Source of the DNA: Trichoderma breve
Taxonomy: Eukaryota > Ascomycota > Sordariomycetes > Hypocreales > Hypocreaceae
Reading direction: 5' to 3'
Assembly: GCF_028502605.1 (NCBI RefSeq)
Contig: NC_079237.1
Span: forward strand, 3,596,001 to 3,660,000
Length of the DNA: 64,000 nt
Made by a program: the position numbers and the translations under genes. Position 1 is the first letter of the stretch. Each line of letters starts with the position of its first letter. The notes beneath the pieces are model-generated. The model did not search any database and had not been told where the DNA came from. It saw only the letters and a list, made by a program, of their open reading frames with translations. Below, piece by piece: positions 43,965-54,223 of the stretch.

Positions 43965-45658
43965 GGTGGTTGGTGAGTTTGAGATGAAGTTGTTTGTTTG
44001 ATCCCGTTGGACGTTGTGTTCTGGTTTGAAGCTGTTTATACAATGATATATCCGAGAGGAGATTAAATAGAAGCAAATGATTAAGCTCTCTTGACAGTTG
44101 TCGGATGAATATATGTCTTGTTGATCACAGAGAAAGATAGATGAGTCTCTCCTTTACGTTTTGCAGCTTCTCTTCAGCTGCAATTTATAGACATTCAAAT
44201 CATGCATCTGCTTCGTCTATGACGGCTCCCGCGACTTCACCGACCGACGCGCCGCCTCGCCTAACCCCGGACACATCAACTCTCTAAACTCTTTCACTTT
44301 CAAGAGTGACAAGGCCTCGACCCGCTATCTTTCGTCAAAGATTTGCCAGATATAGAGACACCCCTGATCAAATATTGGATAATCACTCTTCTCACCGGTC
44401 ATTTAAGTGTTGAGATGCCAAAAGAGTGAGCACTTAGCCGAGCAAGGGACTGGGAGAGCTGGAAAATGAATGGTTTCTCTGGGAGTATGGATACACTAAG
44501 GGTTTTGTTCTGGAGAGTTGGTGCTTTGATGTCGCGTGGCGAGGCGAAGAATATATGAATAAAAAGATGTTTAGGAGGTTGAGATCTCGCTTAACGGGGA
44601 CTGGAGTTGGCATATGAAGATGCTTATACATCCGATGATACGGTCAAAAGAAGCGAAAAGAGGTAAAAGGAAAGAAATGCATGTGTAGGCCCAATACAGT
44701 CAAATGGAAAATCACACCGAGAAAAGTCTCGGATCCCGCCCGAGCCCGAAAAGTAATACCATGAACATGTGAGATGGGATATGTCTCGCATAGTAGACCG
44801 TGATGGCGATGAGATTGCTAATCGAAGAGCCAGCTGCTAACCATCCTCTACGTCATGTGAGGGCTCTCAACCATCGATGAAAAAGGGCTGGGGACTGTAG
44901 CATATGACACTGACGCTGATGGAGCTGTCAGTTTGGACGAGGAATGGATTCCCGGTTGGTGGGTTCATGGAGGGGGCGTATGGGTTGCATTATTGACCAT
45001 CTTCTTTTTAACATGGGTTCCTTGGGCGAATAGGAGGGTTGAAAATTGTGAGGCTTTGAGATGGATGGATGGGTGGATATGCTCGGGCGAGGTATCTTTT
45101 CCCTTGGTTTTGTCTTGTCATGTGTGTATCACAAGCCTCTGTGTGAGACATCATTGGTTCTTGATGTGGTGCAAATGTAAATTAGTGTCAAGATGAACGT
45201 AACCAAGAGCGGGAAAGCAAAAGATGAACTGAGACAAAGTCAATAAACTGGGTTAAAAACAAAAGACAAGTCTTAGCCGCACCTATGCACGATAAAGAAC
45301 CTCCTGGTTCACCAAACTTACTCATACACAGCCCCTTCTAGTAATCTCAAGAAACAAAAGCAAACAACCCCCTAAAGATGCAGATCCCCTGCCCGAGACT
45401 TCCTCCTAAAATGCTCATAGACACGACTGGCGGCGTTTACCATTTGAAATCATGTGGTACGTCCAACTGAGACATAGACGATCGTGACTTCTCGAGGTGA
45501 TGGACACAAGTTTGTACGCCCTGTGAAAGGACACCCCCCTGTTTCCTCGTAATTCTACCCCCCAATCTTCTTCTCTAGGAGGTAGAATGTGCATAGGCAT
45601 AGGAAGAAACCATAGAAAGGCAGAAAGGAGAGCGAAAAAGAGCGAAGGGGCGTCTGCT
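43965..45658. other. Spacer between Cys-rich genes B and C
   Basis: No gene is supported in 1.7 kb. Short ORFs at 44.4 and 44.9 kb are motif-free. The left part is the likely promoter of gene B. Confidence 0.45.
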
Positions 45659-46033
45659 CTACATATCAGGAGTGCAATTCTCACAAATATCATGATAGCA
45701 AAACGTATCAGGACACCCCTTCTTCCGATGATGGCAAGACCGGTAAATGTTCCCCCCGCGCTTACACTTGCAGCACACCCATCTCCCATTGAGATCCTGC
45801 AGCCGGCATGTCCCCGAGCTGCAGGCCGGCGAGATGAGGCAAGCTCCCCGCGCGCACGGGTTCTCGCCTGTATCCTCGGGAGACGCAAAGACGGTGGTGG
45901 CAGGACAAGGCGAGTATTGGTTGGTGGCCGGGTTGATGGCGGCGGCAGGGCAATACGAGTATCGGGGGACGAGGCTGGACGGGTGCGTGCAGGGGTGTTG
46001 GTGGTGGTAGTGGATGAACGAGTACTGGCACAT
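45659..46033 (-). CDS. Cys/His-rich putative zinc protein C
   Basis: This single exon encodes 124 residues, the most divergent of the three. The N-terminal ligands are kept with longer loops: C2, C15, H17 and C28 (YSYC). A SPCPATT segment is followed by an inserted stretch with four more Cys, then CRLQDLNGRWVCCKCKRGGN, CHHRKKGC and CYHDICENC. The W-x-C-C-x-C core and the C-x-H-x2-C-x2-C finish match A and B. There is no signal peptide. The start ATG at 46033 is fixed by the shared Met-Cys beginning. Function is unknown. Confidence 0.7.
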   Translation of the reverse strand: MCQYSFIHYHHQHPCTHPSSLVPRYSYCPAAAINPATNQYSPCPATTVFASPEDTGENPCARGACLISPACSSGTCRLQDLNGRWVCCKCKRGGNIYRSCHHRKKGCPDTFCYHDICENCTPDM

Positions 46034-49000
46034 GCTTGTGACTTTGTCTGCCTTGGTTCTGGGTTTATTTTTGGCCGTCTCGTCTCGTACAAAGATCTCA
46101 GGTTCTCGGAAAGGAGGGGAGCCGAGACCAGCTGAGACGGCTGAGCCCGACGATGGCTCGGAAGTGAGGTTACACGAGAATACGGTGGTGGTCTCGGCAG
46201 AATGCCTATTTCTGCTCCGCAGCCCTGATAGCCCTTTTAGCAGACGATAATACGGTGAAGCGACCCGAGATGATTGGCGGTCCTGCGCGACACAGAGCGA
46301 TGTGGCTGGCTGAGTTTATATTGTGTTTCCGGAAAGCAGGTTGAAGGGGCGGGACGAAATGTGAATGGCCAAGACGGCGCTCTCTTTGAGCGTTTGTCAA
46401 ATGTCTCCGTGTGAAGATGTCAGATCGGCAGACAAGCTAGAGGTGAGCGGCATGGAGGAGGATGACGGTTCCGCTGGTGATTCTCCTTCTGCCCTGTCTT
46501 GTCCTTGCTATGTCGAGTATGAAATTTGTCTTCAGACACTCAGTGGTCCGCCAAAGACAGGTGGCTGTGTTGTCTATTCGACCTCGTAAAGCCTACCGCT
46601 TGGAATATTGGATATCCCACACCACAGTTGCTGCAGCCTACAACAAGATAGCCAAGTCTGGAAAATATGTCCTCCACGAAAAGGCAAAGTTCATCTGGAG
46701 GCAGCAAAGAGCCTTGATGAAAAGGGCCGCTAGGCAGACTTTCTCGCTTGCAGGAAAGGTATCAAAGTCAATGAAATCCAGAACGGATATCGAAGCTCTG
46801 TCTCTTGTTGAACAGGTCGGATTCAGTGGCCCTAGTGCTGTGCCAATGAATGTACTAGAAAAGGGTGAGAATTGTGCAGAGCCGAGGCTGATATCGTTGG
46901 TGCTGATATCAGGGAGAAGGTATGTTAAGTGTTGTAGTGATTGTCGCTGTGTATTGACTGATGCTGACTGAGTCTGTGTTGAAGAGAGAGATAGGATTCC
47001 ATATATAATCTCGCCGTCAGTCTCGGTACGCTGTTGTCTTTGCTGCTCGATCAACTGTCAACGACTTGCCCTCGGGCCTCGCTTATCAGCTGGGACATTT
47101 GCCCATTCCAATAACGCGCAATAGTATAGCCATTGTAGGACTGCTTCTGGGAGACGAGGGAGGTTCTTTCATGTGCTCACTACGGTCCTTATGGAGCCTT
47201 GCCTCCGACCTGGGTGGTGATGGAGGCAATACTGACACAAAAATAGGACCACTTTGCCTCGGCGCAAAAGGGGGAGCACAGAAAATAAGACATATTGCCT
47301 TTAAAACAAAGGCAAGGTATAAGCCATGACAGCTGGATGGAGGGAATAGTGGCCTGATAGGATTGTTCATGAGCTGGAAGCCCATTTGGAGCATCGCAAA
47401 AGGCGTTTCTGAGCGGCAGGATGCCGTGTGGCTTGCTTGATACATATCAGATGTGTTTGGATATACCCCCAGATATTCGAGCGCAAGAGAGTTCCGTCGG
47501 AGAGGCAAACATGTGTTTGAGTGAAATATGATAAAATTCCTTCTAGAAGGTCGTTCAAGGGCCTCTGGCGCTCTTTATCAGGTTACAAGAGGCCGGTGAC
47601 GCCCAAAGTCTCGTGGGAAGTTGCAGGTGCTACCAAAGTTGTGTGCTCTTGGAGAGGGGATATTCGACGCCGTCGGACCACATACGAGAGGGACCTGCGG
47701 ATCATCGTGATACTGTCTGGGTTAATAAGGTTCTATGTGTGATGGATAAAAGCGCCGCAGATACTTGCATGAATGAATGAGACATTGAAGTCCATTGCAC
47801 TCTCAATCGCCGGGGTAGCATGGCCGGCTGAGTTCAGATACTCCATAGCTTCAACGCCTGGTGATAAGGAAAGAGAAAGGAAAATCGAATAGGTAGAGAG
47901 GTCAGCTTTCACAGGAGCATAAACAGCGATAACCTAGTAGGATATCGTGATTTCCACGTTGGTTAATCCGGGGCTGATGCTCCCAAGACTCGGCCTCGGA
48001 GAAAGCACATGCCTCGGGAATGAATTGGTGTTACGCAATGCATGGATTGCTCTGTCTGAGCTGTAATAACGAGAGCTGGCTCACGATGTATTCCTTCGGT
48101 TTAATTTGCCACTCCAAGCAATGGTCTCTGCGATATCGAATATCGTTTTCGGCCGAACGGGACAATGATGCTCGAGCCGTCCGCTTGCTCTCACGGAACT
48201 TGATTACCTGTGTTTAGAATGCATCACGATAGTAGAAGTAAACGCGCAAGGCCAAGAAACAGTCACACAACAACGTTTGGAGCATAAGACAACATGCGGG
48301 TGGCCGATCCAGGACATCCCGTCATACCCATGGGAAAGGCACATTCGTGGCGTCACCTGAGGGTACATTTGAAGACTCGATTCTGTTAGTGAGAGGCCTC
48401 ATTAGTGAAGCCTCGTATTTTCTCGCTCTATTTCCGGCCTCCTTCTTCAGACGATATCCAGAATACATGCGAGCTGACTGAACTGCTGCTGCTGTGGCAA
48501 ACATACAGCTTTTGGCGGGCCTGGAACTACCGGCCGGGTTTGAGCACCATCCCTGGTATTGGCGGCCGCAGATGAACCAATTCGATGCCTGTTCTTCACC
48601 GGGATGTACTATTTCGGACCGAATGAGAATCTGAATCATCTTCAGACGCTGTCAGTAGAACGGTGCCTACCCGAAGGTCCTTGAACCTGGGTATTCTGTC
48701 GTTCTTGATGCAAAATAAGAACAGACATCAGCGAGCGGGTTTGCTGGATCCCATTGGGCACCGTACGAGGATAAGGGGTAGATCTGAGATTTTCTGCAGC
48801 CATCCGTGGACGGATCCGAGGGGTATGTAGCACGAAAGGGGGGCTGTCAAAGTGAATGTGTCACAAGCTTTCCACCGCTGAAGCTGTCATATCCTCGCAG
48901 GATGGATTGCAGCCTCGGTTGCGGAAGAGACGCCATGCTCGAGAAGGGAAGATTAAGAAGATGCAATGATATTAAAGCTTTTTGCCCGAGTATCCTTCAA

Positions 49001-49043
49001 CGCCATACATGCCATAAATCCATCATCATACAGTCAAATCACC
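46034..49043. other. Gene-poor 3 kb, possible gene relics
   Basis: An ORF of 169 codons at 46462-46971 (+) begins with a hydrophobic stretch but has neutral codon bias, and an equally long antisense frame overlaps it, so I do not call it. 48.3-48.9 kb on the minus strand holds two disconnected protein-like segments described in the findings. The rest shows nothing recognisable. Confidence 0.4.
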
Positions 49044-50486
49044 TCAAAATCTAGATGGGAGGGAAAAAAACACAAGAGTTAGCACAATAGAGGGATCTTT
49101 GGATTCAAGATGACGTACCTTATTTCATATGAACCTGCTCTTGTCATGTACCGCACCCACTTGACACTGGAATAGTTGCTCTTCTCAAAGACCTTTAGAT
49201 AGCGTACCAGCAAGCCTGAGCTGGTAAACATGAGCAAGCTAAAGTTCATGCTCAGGGGCGGCCGGCTCCACGCCTTCTGGTTTGTCATACTTGTCAGGGA
49301 AGCCTCGGCAGTGAGGACGTACTCGCTCTGGCCCGTGAATCTGCCAATCTTCCAGACAATGACGTTCTCGCTGGGCTCGTACTTGGCCTTGCCCTGTGTG
49401 CAACGCTCGGTGATCTTGGCGGTGTTGAGGGGAGTCGGGATCTTGATGATGACATTGGTGGCGAAGAGCTTGGAACCGAAATTGGCCTTGACGCCGATAC
49501 TGTACTCGACCTTTGTGCGGCTGACCTCGTTGACGATGGCGTGTACCTTGAAGGGGAGGTTGACGTTTTCCGTGGCACGGTAGCGCATGAGCTCGAACTC
49601 GCCGTCGGGCGGGACGAAGCTGATGATTCTGTCTGTGTCAAACTTGCCCAGCTTGACGCACTGGTGGAACTGGCAGTCCTCCAGCGTGACGCTTCCCGCA
49701 GCCGCCTTGGTGGCCTTGGTGCCCATCTTGTTGCCGCTGGGCAGGCTCAGCAATCCGTCGTTATCCAGCAGCAGTCGATCGTTGAGGCCAAACTTGCACT
49801 CGGGGGTGCCGGAGAGATAGGCGCGCATAACGATTTGGCCCGTGACATCCGCTCGCAAAACTGCGCCGGTAGCAGACATGAGCAGGTTGACGTCCTCGAT
49901 GACATCGACAAAGGCCTCGTTCTTGCGGTACTTGACGTCTGCCTTTCGCCATGACAGCGCGCCGGTGGCCTGCATGGTGATTTTGGACGTGTCTTCGGGG
50001 CGCGACTCGGACTTGACTCCTTCGGTGGTGATGTACATTTTGAGCGTGTCTGTCTCGGTGTTTTGCGGATAGCCAAAGTCGATGATTTCTGCGGTTGAAG
50101 GCACGCTGTTAGTAATTGTGATGATAAGCAAAAGCTTAGAAGAATTTACCATCCAGCAGCTCGTAGACCAGCACAAAGTTGTTCTTGACGGCCTCCTCGT
50201 CAAACTTGCCAAAGTACCCCTTTCCCAGCTGAATCAGCCGGTAGAGGAACTCAAAGACCAGCGCGGCATTGGCGTTGCTCTTGGTGATGGCGACGAGGTA
50301 AATATTTTCGTGCTTGACATGGCTGAAAGTCGTGCTGCCCAGCGTCAAGATGGGCGATCGGACCTGGGCATTGGAGATGACTTGGATGCGGAAGACGTCG
50401 GCAAGGCGAGGGCGGCAGTCGTTGCGAAAGGCGCGGAAGATGAGATTCTCGCCCTTTTGGTTGAAGATGAGCACGCCGGAGAGCAT
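49044..50486 (-). CDS. apm4: AP-2 clathrin adaptor complex, mu subunit
   Basis: Three exons (50150-50486, 49119-50088, 49044-49050) join in frame to 437 residues. The N-terminal longin-like domain begins MLSGVLIFNQKGENLIFRAF and includes KHENIYLVAITKSNANAALVFEFLYRL. The C-terminal mu-homology domain starts near residue 170 (WRKADVKYRKNEAFVDVIEDVNLLMSA). It contains KFGLNDRLLLD, FHQCVKLGKFDTDRIISFVPPDGEFELMRYR and GKAKYEPSENVIVWKIGRFTGQSEYVLTAE, and ends SYEIRF. The mu2 subunit recognises tyrosine-based sorting signals and PI(4,5)P2 in endocytosis. The last coding exon supplies only the end of an Arg codon, Phe and the stop. Without it the frame runs on into intron sequence. Confidence 0.94.
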
Positions 50487-51447
50487 CTTGGATAACCTTC
50501 GGAGGAGAAGAGAAGGAAAAGGGAAAGGAAGGAAAAGAGTCGCAAAAAAGGAGAGGCCGTGACTCGAGCAGCAGACAGAGGACTTGACGTACTGGAGTTG
50601 GAGTTGGTCAAGGTGAGGCTGCGATGCGACAAGCTCCAGGTCGGGCGATTAATGAAATCGAGCTGCAGGTGCGGAAAGCGTGCTGGAGAGCCCCGCCGAG
50701 GCGCGTGACTATGGCGCCAGAGAGGAACAGGTTACAGGGGGGCTTGGTCACTGTAGTCCCCTGAATTGATAGCACCGTCCCGCTGTAGCCACTATTTAGC
50801 TGTGTACATATGGAGCACTTGAGGGCATATGGCGGAGTATTCGGATCAATCCAATCCATTACCAATTGATCAATAACATGATTGATGTACTCTGCGATTT
50901 AAGAGCCGGCAACGAGTCTGGTTCTATAGATGTTTTGATCAATACAATTAAGCGGTAGTTAACTACCTATGGACCTGTATACTGTGAAGCCACCATGTAC
51001 ATGTAATTAAAGACACACAGGGCAGGCACTATGTAGGATTTGGAGCTCTCTTAGACCTGAATAGTTTAGCGCTTAATGTGCATCTTGAGCAAATGCAGAC
51101 GTGGAGCTGCTATATTCAGGGTCTTCTGGCAGCTGCAGCATTTATTATATTGGAGGCTCTTAACAGCTATGTAGCCTTCCGGACGAATTGGCATGTGTCT
51201 TCCTTAATATATCTCTCGACTAGTAATAATAGGAAACGGAATAAGTGCAATTATACATAAGTACACCGAAAGGGCACATCTAAGCCAGGTGAAGCCTGGA
51301 GCTCATACATCCCATCTAGTGACAAATCTAAAGAGTGAACAATTCCCCCCAAGTATTCGATAAGATGCGGGTGTTGGATTTCACTGACAGCGTCGGCTTG
51401 AGACCAGCTTGATAATTGATGCTATGCCCCTTCCATTTCAATAACGG
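50487..51447. other. Intergenic region, apm4 promoter and upstream of tRNA-Met
   Basis: No gene is supported in 960 bases. The apm4 leader is purine-rich on the plus strand (50.50-50.55 kb). 50.87-51.3 kb is AT-rich. Confidence 0.5.
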
Positions 51448-51554
51448 GTCTTCGTGGCGCAGTTGGCTAGCGCGTCAGTCTCATATTAGACGATATGATC
51501 CAAACATCAGTTTGGGCCATCTGAAGGTCGTGAGTTCGAGCCTCACCGAGGACA
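51448..51554 (+). tRNA. tRNA-Met (CAU), elongator, with intron
   Basis: The cloverleaf is complete. The acceptor arm GTCTTCG pairs with CGAGGAC (one G-T pair), with A as discriminator. The D arm contains GGCGCAGTTGGCTAGCGC. The anticodon loop CTCATAA holds CAT at 51482-51484, and the T arm is GTGAG-TTCGAGC-CTCAC. A 33-base intron occupies 51486-51518, immediately 3' of the base after the anticodon, the canonical site cut by tRNA splicing endonuclease. The TTCGA T-loop and lack of initiator features indicate the elongator. Confidence 0.95.
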
Positions 51555-51886
51555 GTTAATTTTTGCCCTTTTTATCAATTTCACTATCGTCACCGTAATG
51601 CCTCTTCTTTTTGGCCACTCTTATTAACAGACATGCAATTCCCGACCCTTTTTGCTCCTGTTTCCACGTGCAGCTGAAACATACGGCGTGTTTGCTTCAG
51701 ACGCTGTTTGTGCGCGTGTGGCTGTGCTGTTGGGACACCTCGTCATCTATTCCTCTATACTAAGCTGAGCTCTCATCCGTCTGCTTCTCACTCGCCTCCC
51801 ACGTCCTCAATTGCTGAGCATTCGTTGCTAATTGCTTTCTCTTTTCTTTCTCTTTTATTGTTATCTATTTATTCTTCTCATTTCCC
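51555..51886 (+). promoter_or_regulatory. Upstream region of the PLD-like gene
   Basis: This 332-base stretch becomes strongly CT-rich from 51760 to the start codon, as in many fungal leaders. A TTTTT-type run just after the tRNA (51558-51574) is a likely RNA polymerase III terminator. Confidence 0.5.
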
Positions 51887-53392
51887 ATGTCACAACCGTT
51901 GGAATTTCCATCTTCCTTTGTGACACCATGGAAAGACTTGCTCCTATCCCACCAACATGAGCGCTCCAAAGACTCCCCGAACTACCACGATCCTGAGGCC
52001 ATTGACTCCCTCCTAACGACTAGCACGCCAAAGCTTCTCTACGTCGGCACGGGACACTCCATCTTCACTCGCGCAATTCTGCCTGCCATTGCATCCGCCA
52101 AGCATTCAGTCCATTTCGTCACATGTTACTGGGCCGCCTCTCCATCTCTCGACGGCATCCGCCAGACCCTCATCCAACTAGCTGAGGCGCGCTCAAGACC
52201 GGGAGATCCATTGCCTACGCTGCATATAAACATTGGCTTCTCATCTTGGGGACTGTTTCAGAAACTATTTCACACGTCTGCGCCAGAGGGATGTGTCTAT
52301 CCGCCGTCGAAATGGGCCAAGTTGGGCTTGCCGGATGAGGAGACGCTGAGAAAAGGGGGTATTGAGATGACGGTCAAGAGCCTCTTCTTTACACCTCTGA
52401 GCGTGATGCATCCAAAATATGTCATAGTGGATGAAGCCAAGGCGTGGGTTCCGAGCTGTAACGTGAGTTGGGAGCGATGGTTTGAGGGATGTGTCGAGCT
52501 GGAGGGCGACGTTGTGGACAAGCTGCTCACTTTCCACGCTCGAGTCTGGGGAGCCAGAGTTGACAAGATGAGGGCAACAAACAACGATAATATCGAATTG
52601 GCAAGGAGACAGAGAATTACGGCAAATAGGCACCGAGGTGGGGATATCGATGACGGCGTTGATGAAGACGTTGAGACTTCAAGCTCATCGCCTCTTAATG
52701 GAGAAGACGATGACAGTTCAGCTACGCAGTGCATTCACTTCACTGCCGTTGCACCAACGCCAGCCATCTTTCTCCCATCACCGCATCATCGAAATCCTCG
52801 ATTCAGATTCTTTCCCTTTCCCTTCTTTTCTCAGTCCAATCCGCCCATGACGCCTCTCAACGCCGCGCTTCTGACTCTGTTTGCAAATGCTCGCCACGAC
52901 ATTCATCTCGTCACGCCGAATCTCACATCGTGGCCCGTGATAGATGCTCTGCTAGAAGCAATCTCTCGCGGAGTCAACGTACATGTGCGTACAGGCCGCA
53001 ATATGATGGTCATTGAGCAGCTTGTTACTGCTGGTACAACAACATCGTGGTGTATCCGGCGGTTTGTCAAAAAGTACAAAGCTCTGTGTAAGAGATCTCA
53101 GCGGAATGATCCAGAGGCCCAATCAGTGGCGCCAGGACAGCTGGAGATACTCTACTATAAGCAGCTCAGTGACCGCGCGAATCTCGAGGATGAACCTGTC
53201 TTTGCCCATTTTAAGATGACAATGGTGGACGACGAGTACTTGGTGCTGGGCTCGGGCAACATGGACAGGGCTAGCTGGTGGACGAGCCAGGAGATTGGCG
53301 TGCTGTTTTACATGCCGGGATTTAGAGAGAGGAGAGTGTGGGAAAGTGTGCTTGAGAGGAGAGCAGAGGTTGTATTTAGCAGCAGAGGCTGA
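51887..53392 (+). CDS. Phospholipase-D-like phosphodiesterase
   Basis: This single exon encodes 501 residues. Two H-x-K-x4-D catalytic motifs are present: HPKYVIVD at residues 175-182, followed by the downstream SCN motif, and HFKMTMVD at 441-448, followed by GSGNMDRAS. The first half has LLYVGTGHSIFTRAILPAI and VHFVTCYWA, typical of the first strands of PLD-fold domains. A poorly conserved acidic insert (about 230-290) separates the halves. There are no PX/PH domains, signal peptide or membrane helix, so it is not a classical Spo14-type PLD. It may act on phospholipids or cardiolipin-like or nucleic-acid phosphodiesters. The substrate is unknown. Confidence 0.86.
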   Translation: MSQPLEFPSSFVTPWKDLLLSHQHERSKDSPNYHDPEAIDSLLTTSTPKLLYVGTGHSIFTRAILPAIASAKHSVHFVTCYWAASPSLDGIRQTLIQLAEARSRPGDPLPTLHINIGFSSWGLFQKLFHTSAPEGCVYPPSKWAKLGLPDEETLRKGGIEMTVKSLFFTPLSVMHPKYVIVDEAKAWVPSCNVSWERWFEGCVELEGDVVDKLLTFHARVWGARVDKMRATNNDNIELARRQRITANRHRGGDIDDGVDEDVETSSSSPLNGEDDDSSATQCIHFTAVAPTPAIFLPSPHHRNPRFRFFPFPFFSQSNPPMTPLNAALLTLFANARHDIHLVTPNLTSWPVIDALLEAISRGVNVHVRTGRNMMVIEQLVTAGTTTSWCIRRFVKKYKALCKRSQRNDPEAQSVAPGQLEILYYKQLSDRANLEDEPVFAHFKMTMVDDEYLVLGSGNMDRASWWTSQEIGVLFYMPGFRERRVWESVLERRAEVVFSSRG

Positions 53393-53554
53393 TTGTTTAC
53401 TAGGTTGGAGTATCTGGTTGGATATCAGCGCGATATGTATTTTCAGAATACCCTGAGTTTCATCGTCATGGCGGAGATCTTGTCGCTCCTCTTTTTCTAT
53501 TTTGTTTTATTCTATTTTTCTTTATTTCTATTATTCAGTAATGCGCTTATGCAA

Positions 53555-54223
53555 TCAAACATCTTGAGCCTTGACTCTCTCAAAGACGTTGACAAACTCC
53601 ATGGCGTCCTGAGCACCGCTCAACCTGAACTTGCCCTGAATCGTGTAATCCGGCACGCCACTGATGCCCCTGAACCGCGCAGTTCCAGCAGACATGTCAA
53701 CCTCCTCGCCTCCCTCATCACTCTCCACAATAGCCTTCTTAAACTCCGCCTCAGGGATACCCGCTCCGACGGCAACGTCTTTCAGGACATCGTGATCAGT
53801 AATGTCCTTTTCATTCTCAAAGTACGCGGCAAAGAGCCCGTCAACGACCTTGAGCTCCGTCTCATCGCCGTGCTTCTTGGCCAGGTGAATCAAGCGGTGC
53901 GAGTCTCGCGAGTTGCCAACCCTACCGCCGAAACGAAAGTTGATGCCAATGGCCTCGCCAACTCCGCGAAGGCGATCCTGGATCATGGCCGTCCGCTCGG
54001 GGCCAAAGCGCTGCACATAGTAGCCCTGCTTATCAATGCTCTTGCCAGGACCCCGAGGGGAGTCTGGGTTTAGCTGGAAGGGGGCATATTTGACCGAGAA
54101 GGTGTCGGTGGATGAAGGATAGCGCTGCTGCCAGATTTGCTGGGCTCGCTGGACTTGCTTGCGGCCAACGTAGCACCAGGGGCAGACGGTGTCTGAGACG
54201 ACATCGATGCGGAAGTGTGTCAT
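53555..54223 (-). CDS. DsbA/FrnE-like thioredoxin-fold oxidoreductase
   Basis: This single exon encodes 222 residues. The N-terminus IDVVSDTVCPWCYVGRKQV carries a CPWC active site in the position of DsbA/FrnE proteins. The helical insert has NSRDSHRLIHLAKKHG and LFAAYFENEKDITDHDVL, and the closing segment GISGVPDYTIQGKFRLSGAQ has the cis-Pro loop (VPD). Fungal members are cytosolic and are thought to act as disulphide or 2-hydroxychromene-carboxylate-isomerase-like oxidoreductases. The physiological substrate is unknown. The gene lies 162 bases tail-to-tail from the PLD-like gene. Confidence 0.9.
   Translation of the reverse strand: MTHFRIDVVSDTVCPWCYVGRKQVQRAQQIWQQRYPSSTDTFSVKYAPFQLNPDSPRGPGKSIDKQGYYVQRFGPERTAMIQDRLRGVGEAIGINFRFGGRVGNSRDSHRLIHLAKKHGDETELKVVDGLFAAYFENEKDITDHDVLKDVAVGAGIPEAEFKKAIVESDEGGEEVDMSAGTARFRGISGVPDYTIQGKFRLSGAQDAMEFVNVFERVKAQDV

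Noticed and set aside
45415..46092. 225-codon minus-strand ORF overlapping Cys-rich gene C
   Set aside because: The frame at 45659-46033 carries the conserved Cys/His code shared with A and B. This one is Arg/Pro/Ser-rich chance sequence.
46462..46971. 169-codon ORF with a hydrophobic N-terminus
   Set aside because: Codon bias is neutral, no motif is visible, and a similar-length antisense frame overlaps it. A real small secreted protein cannot be excluded.
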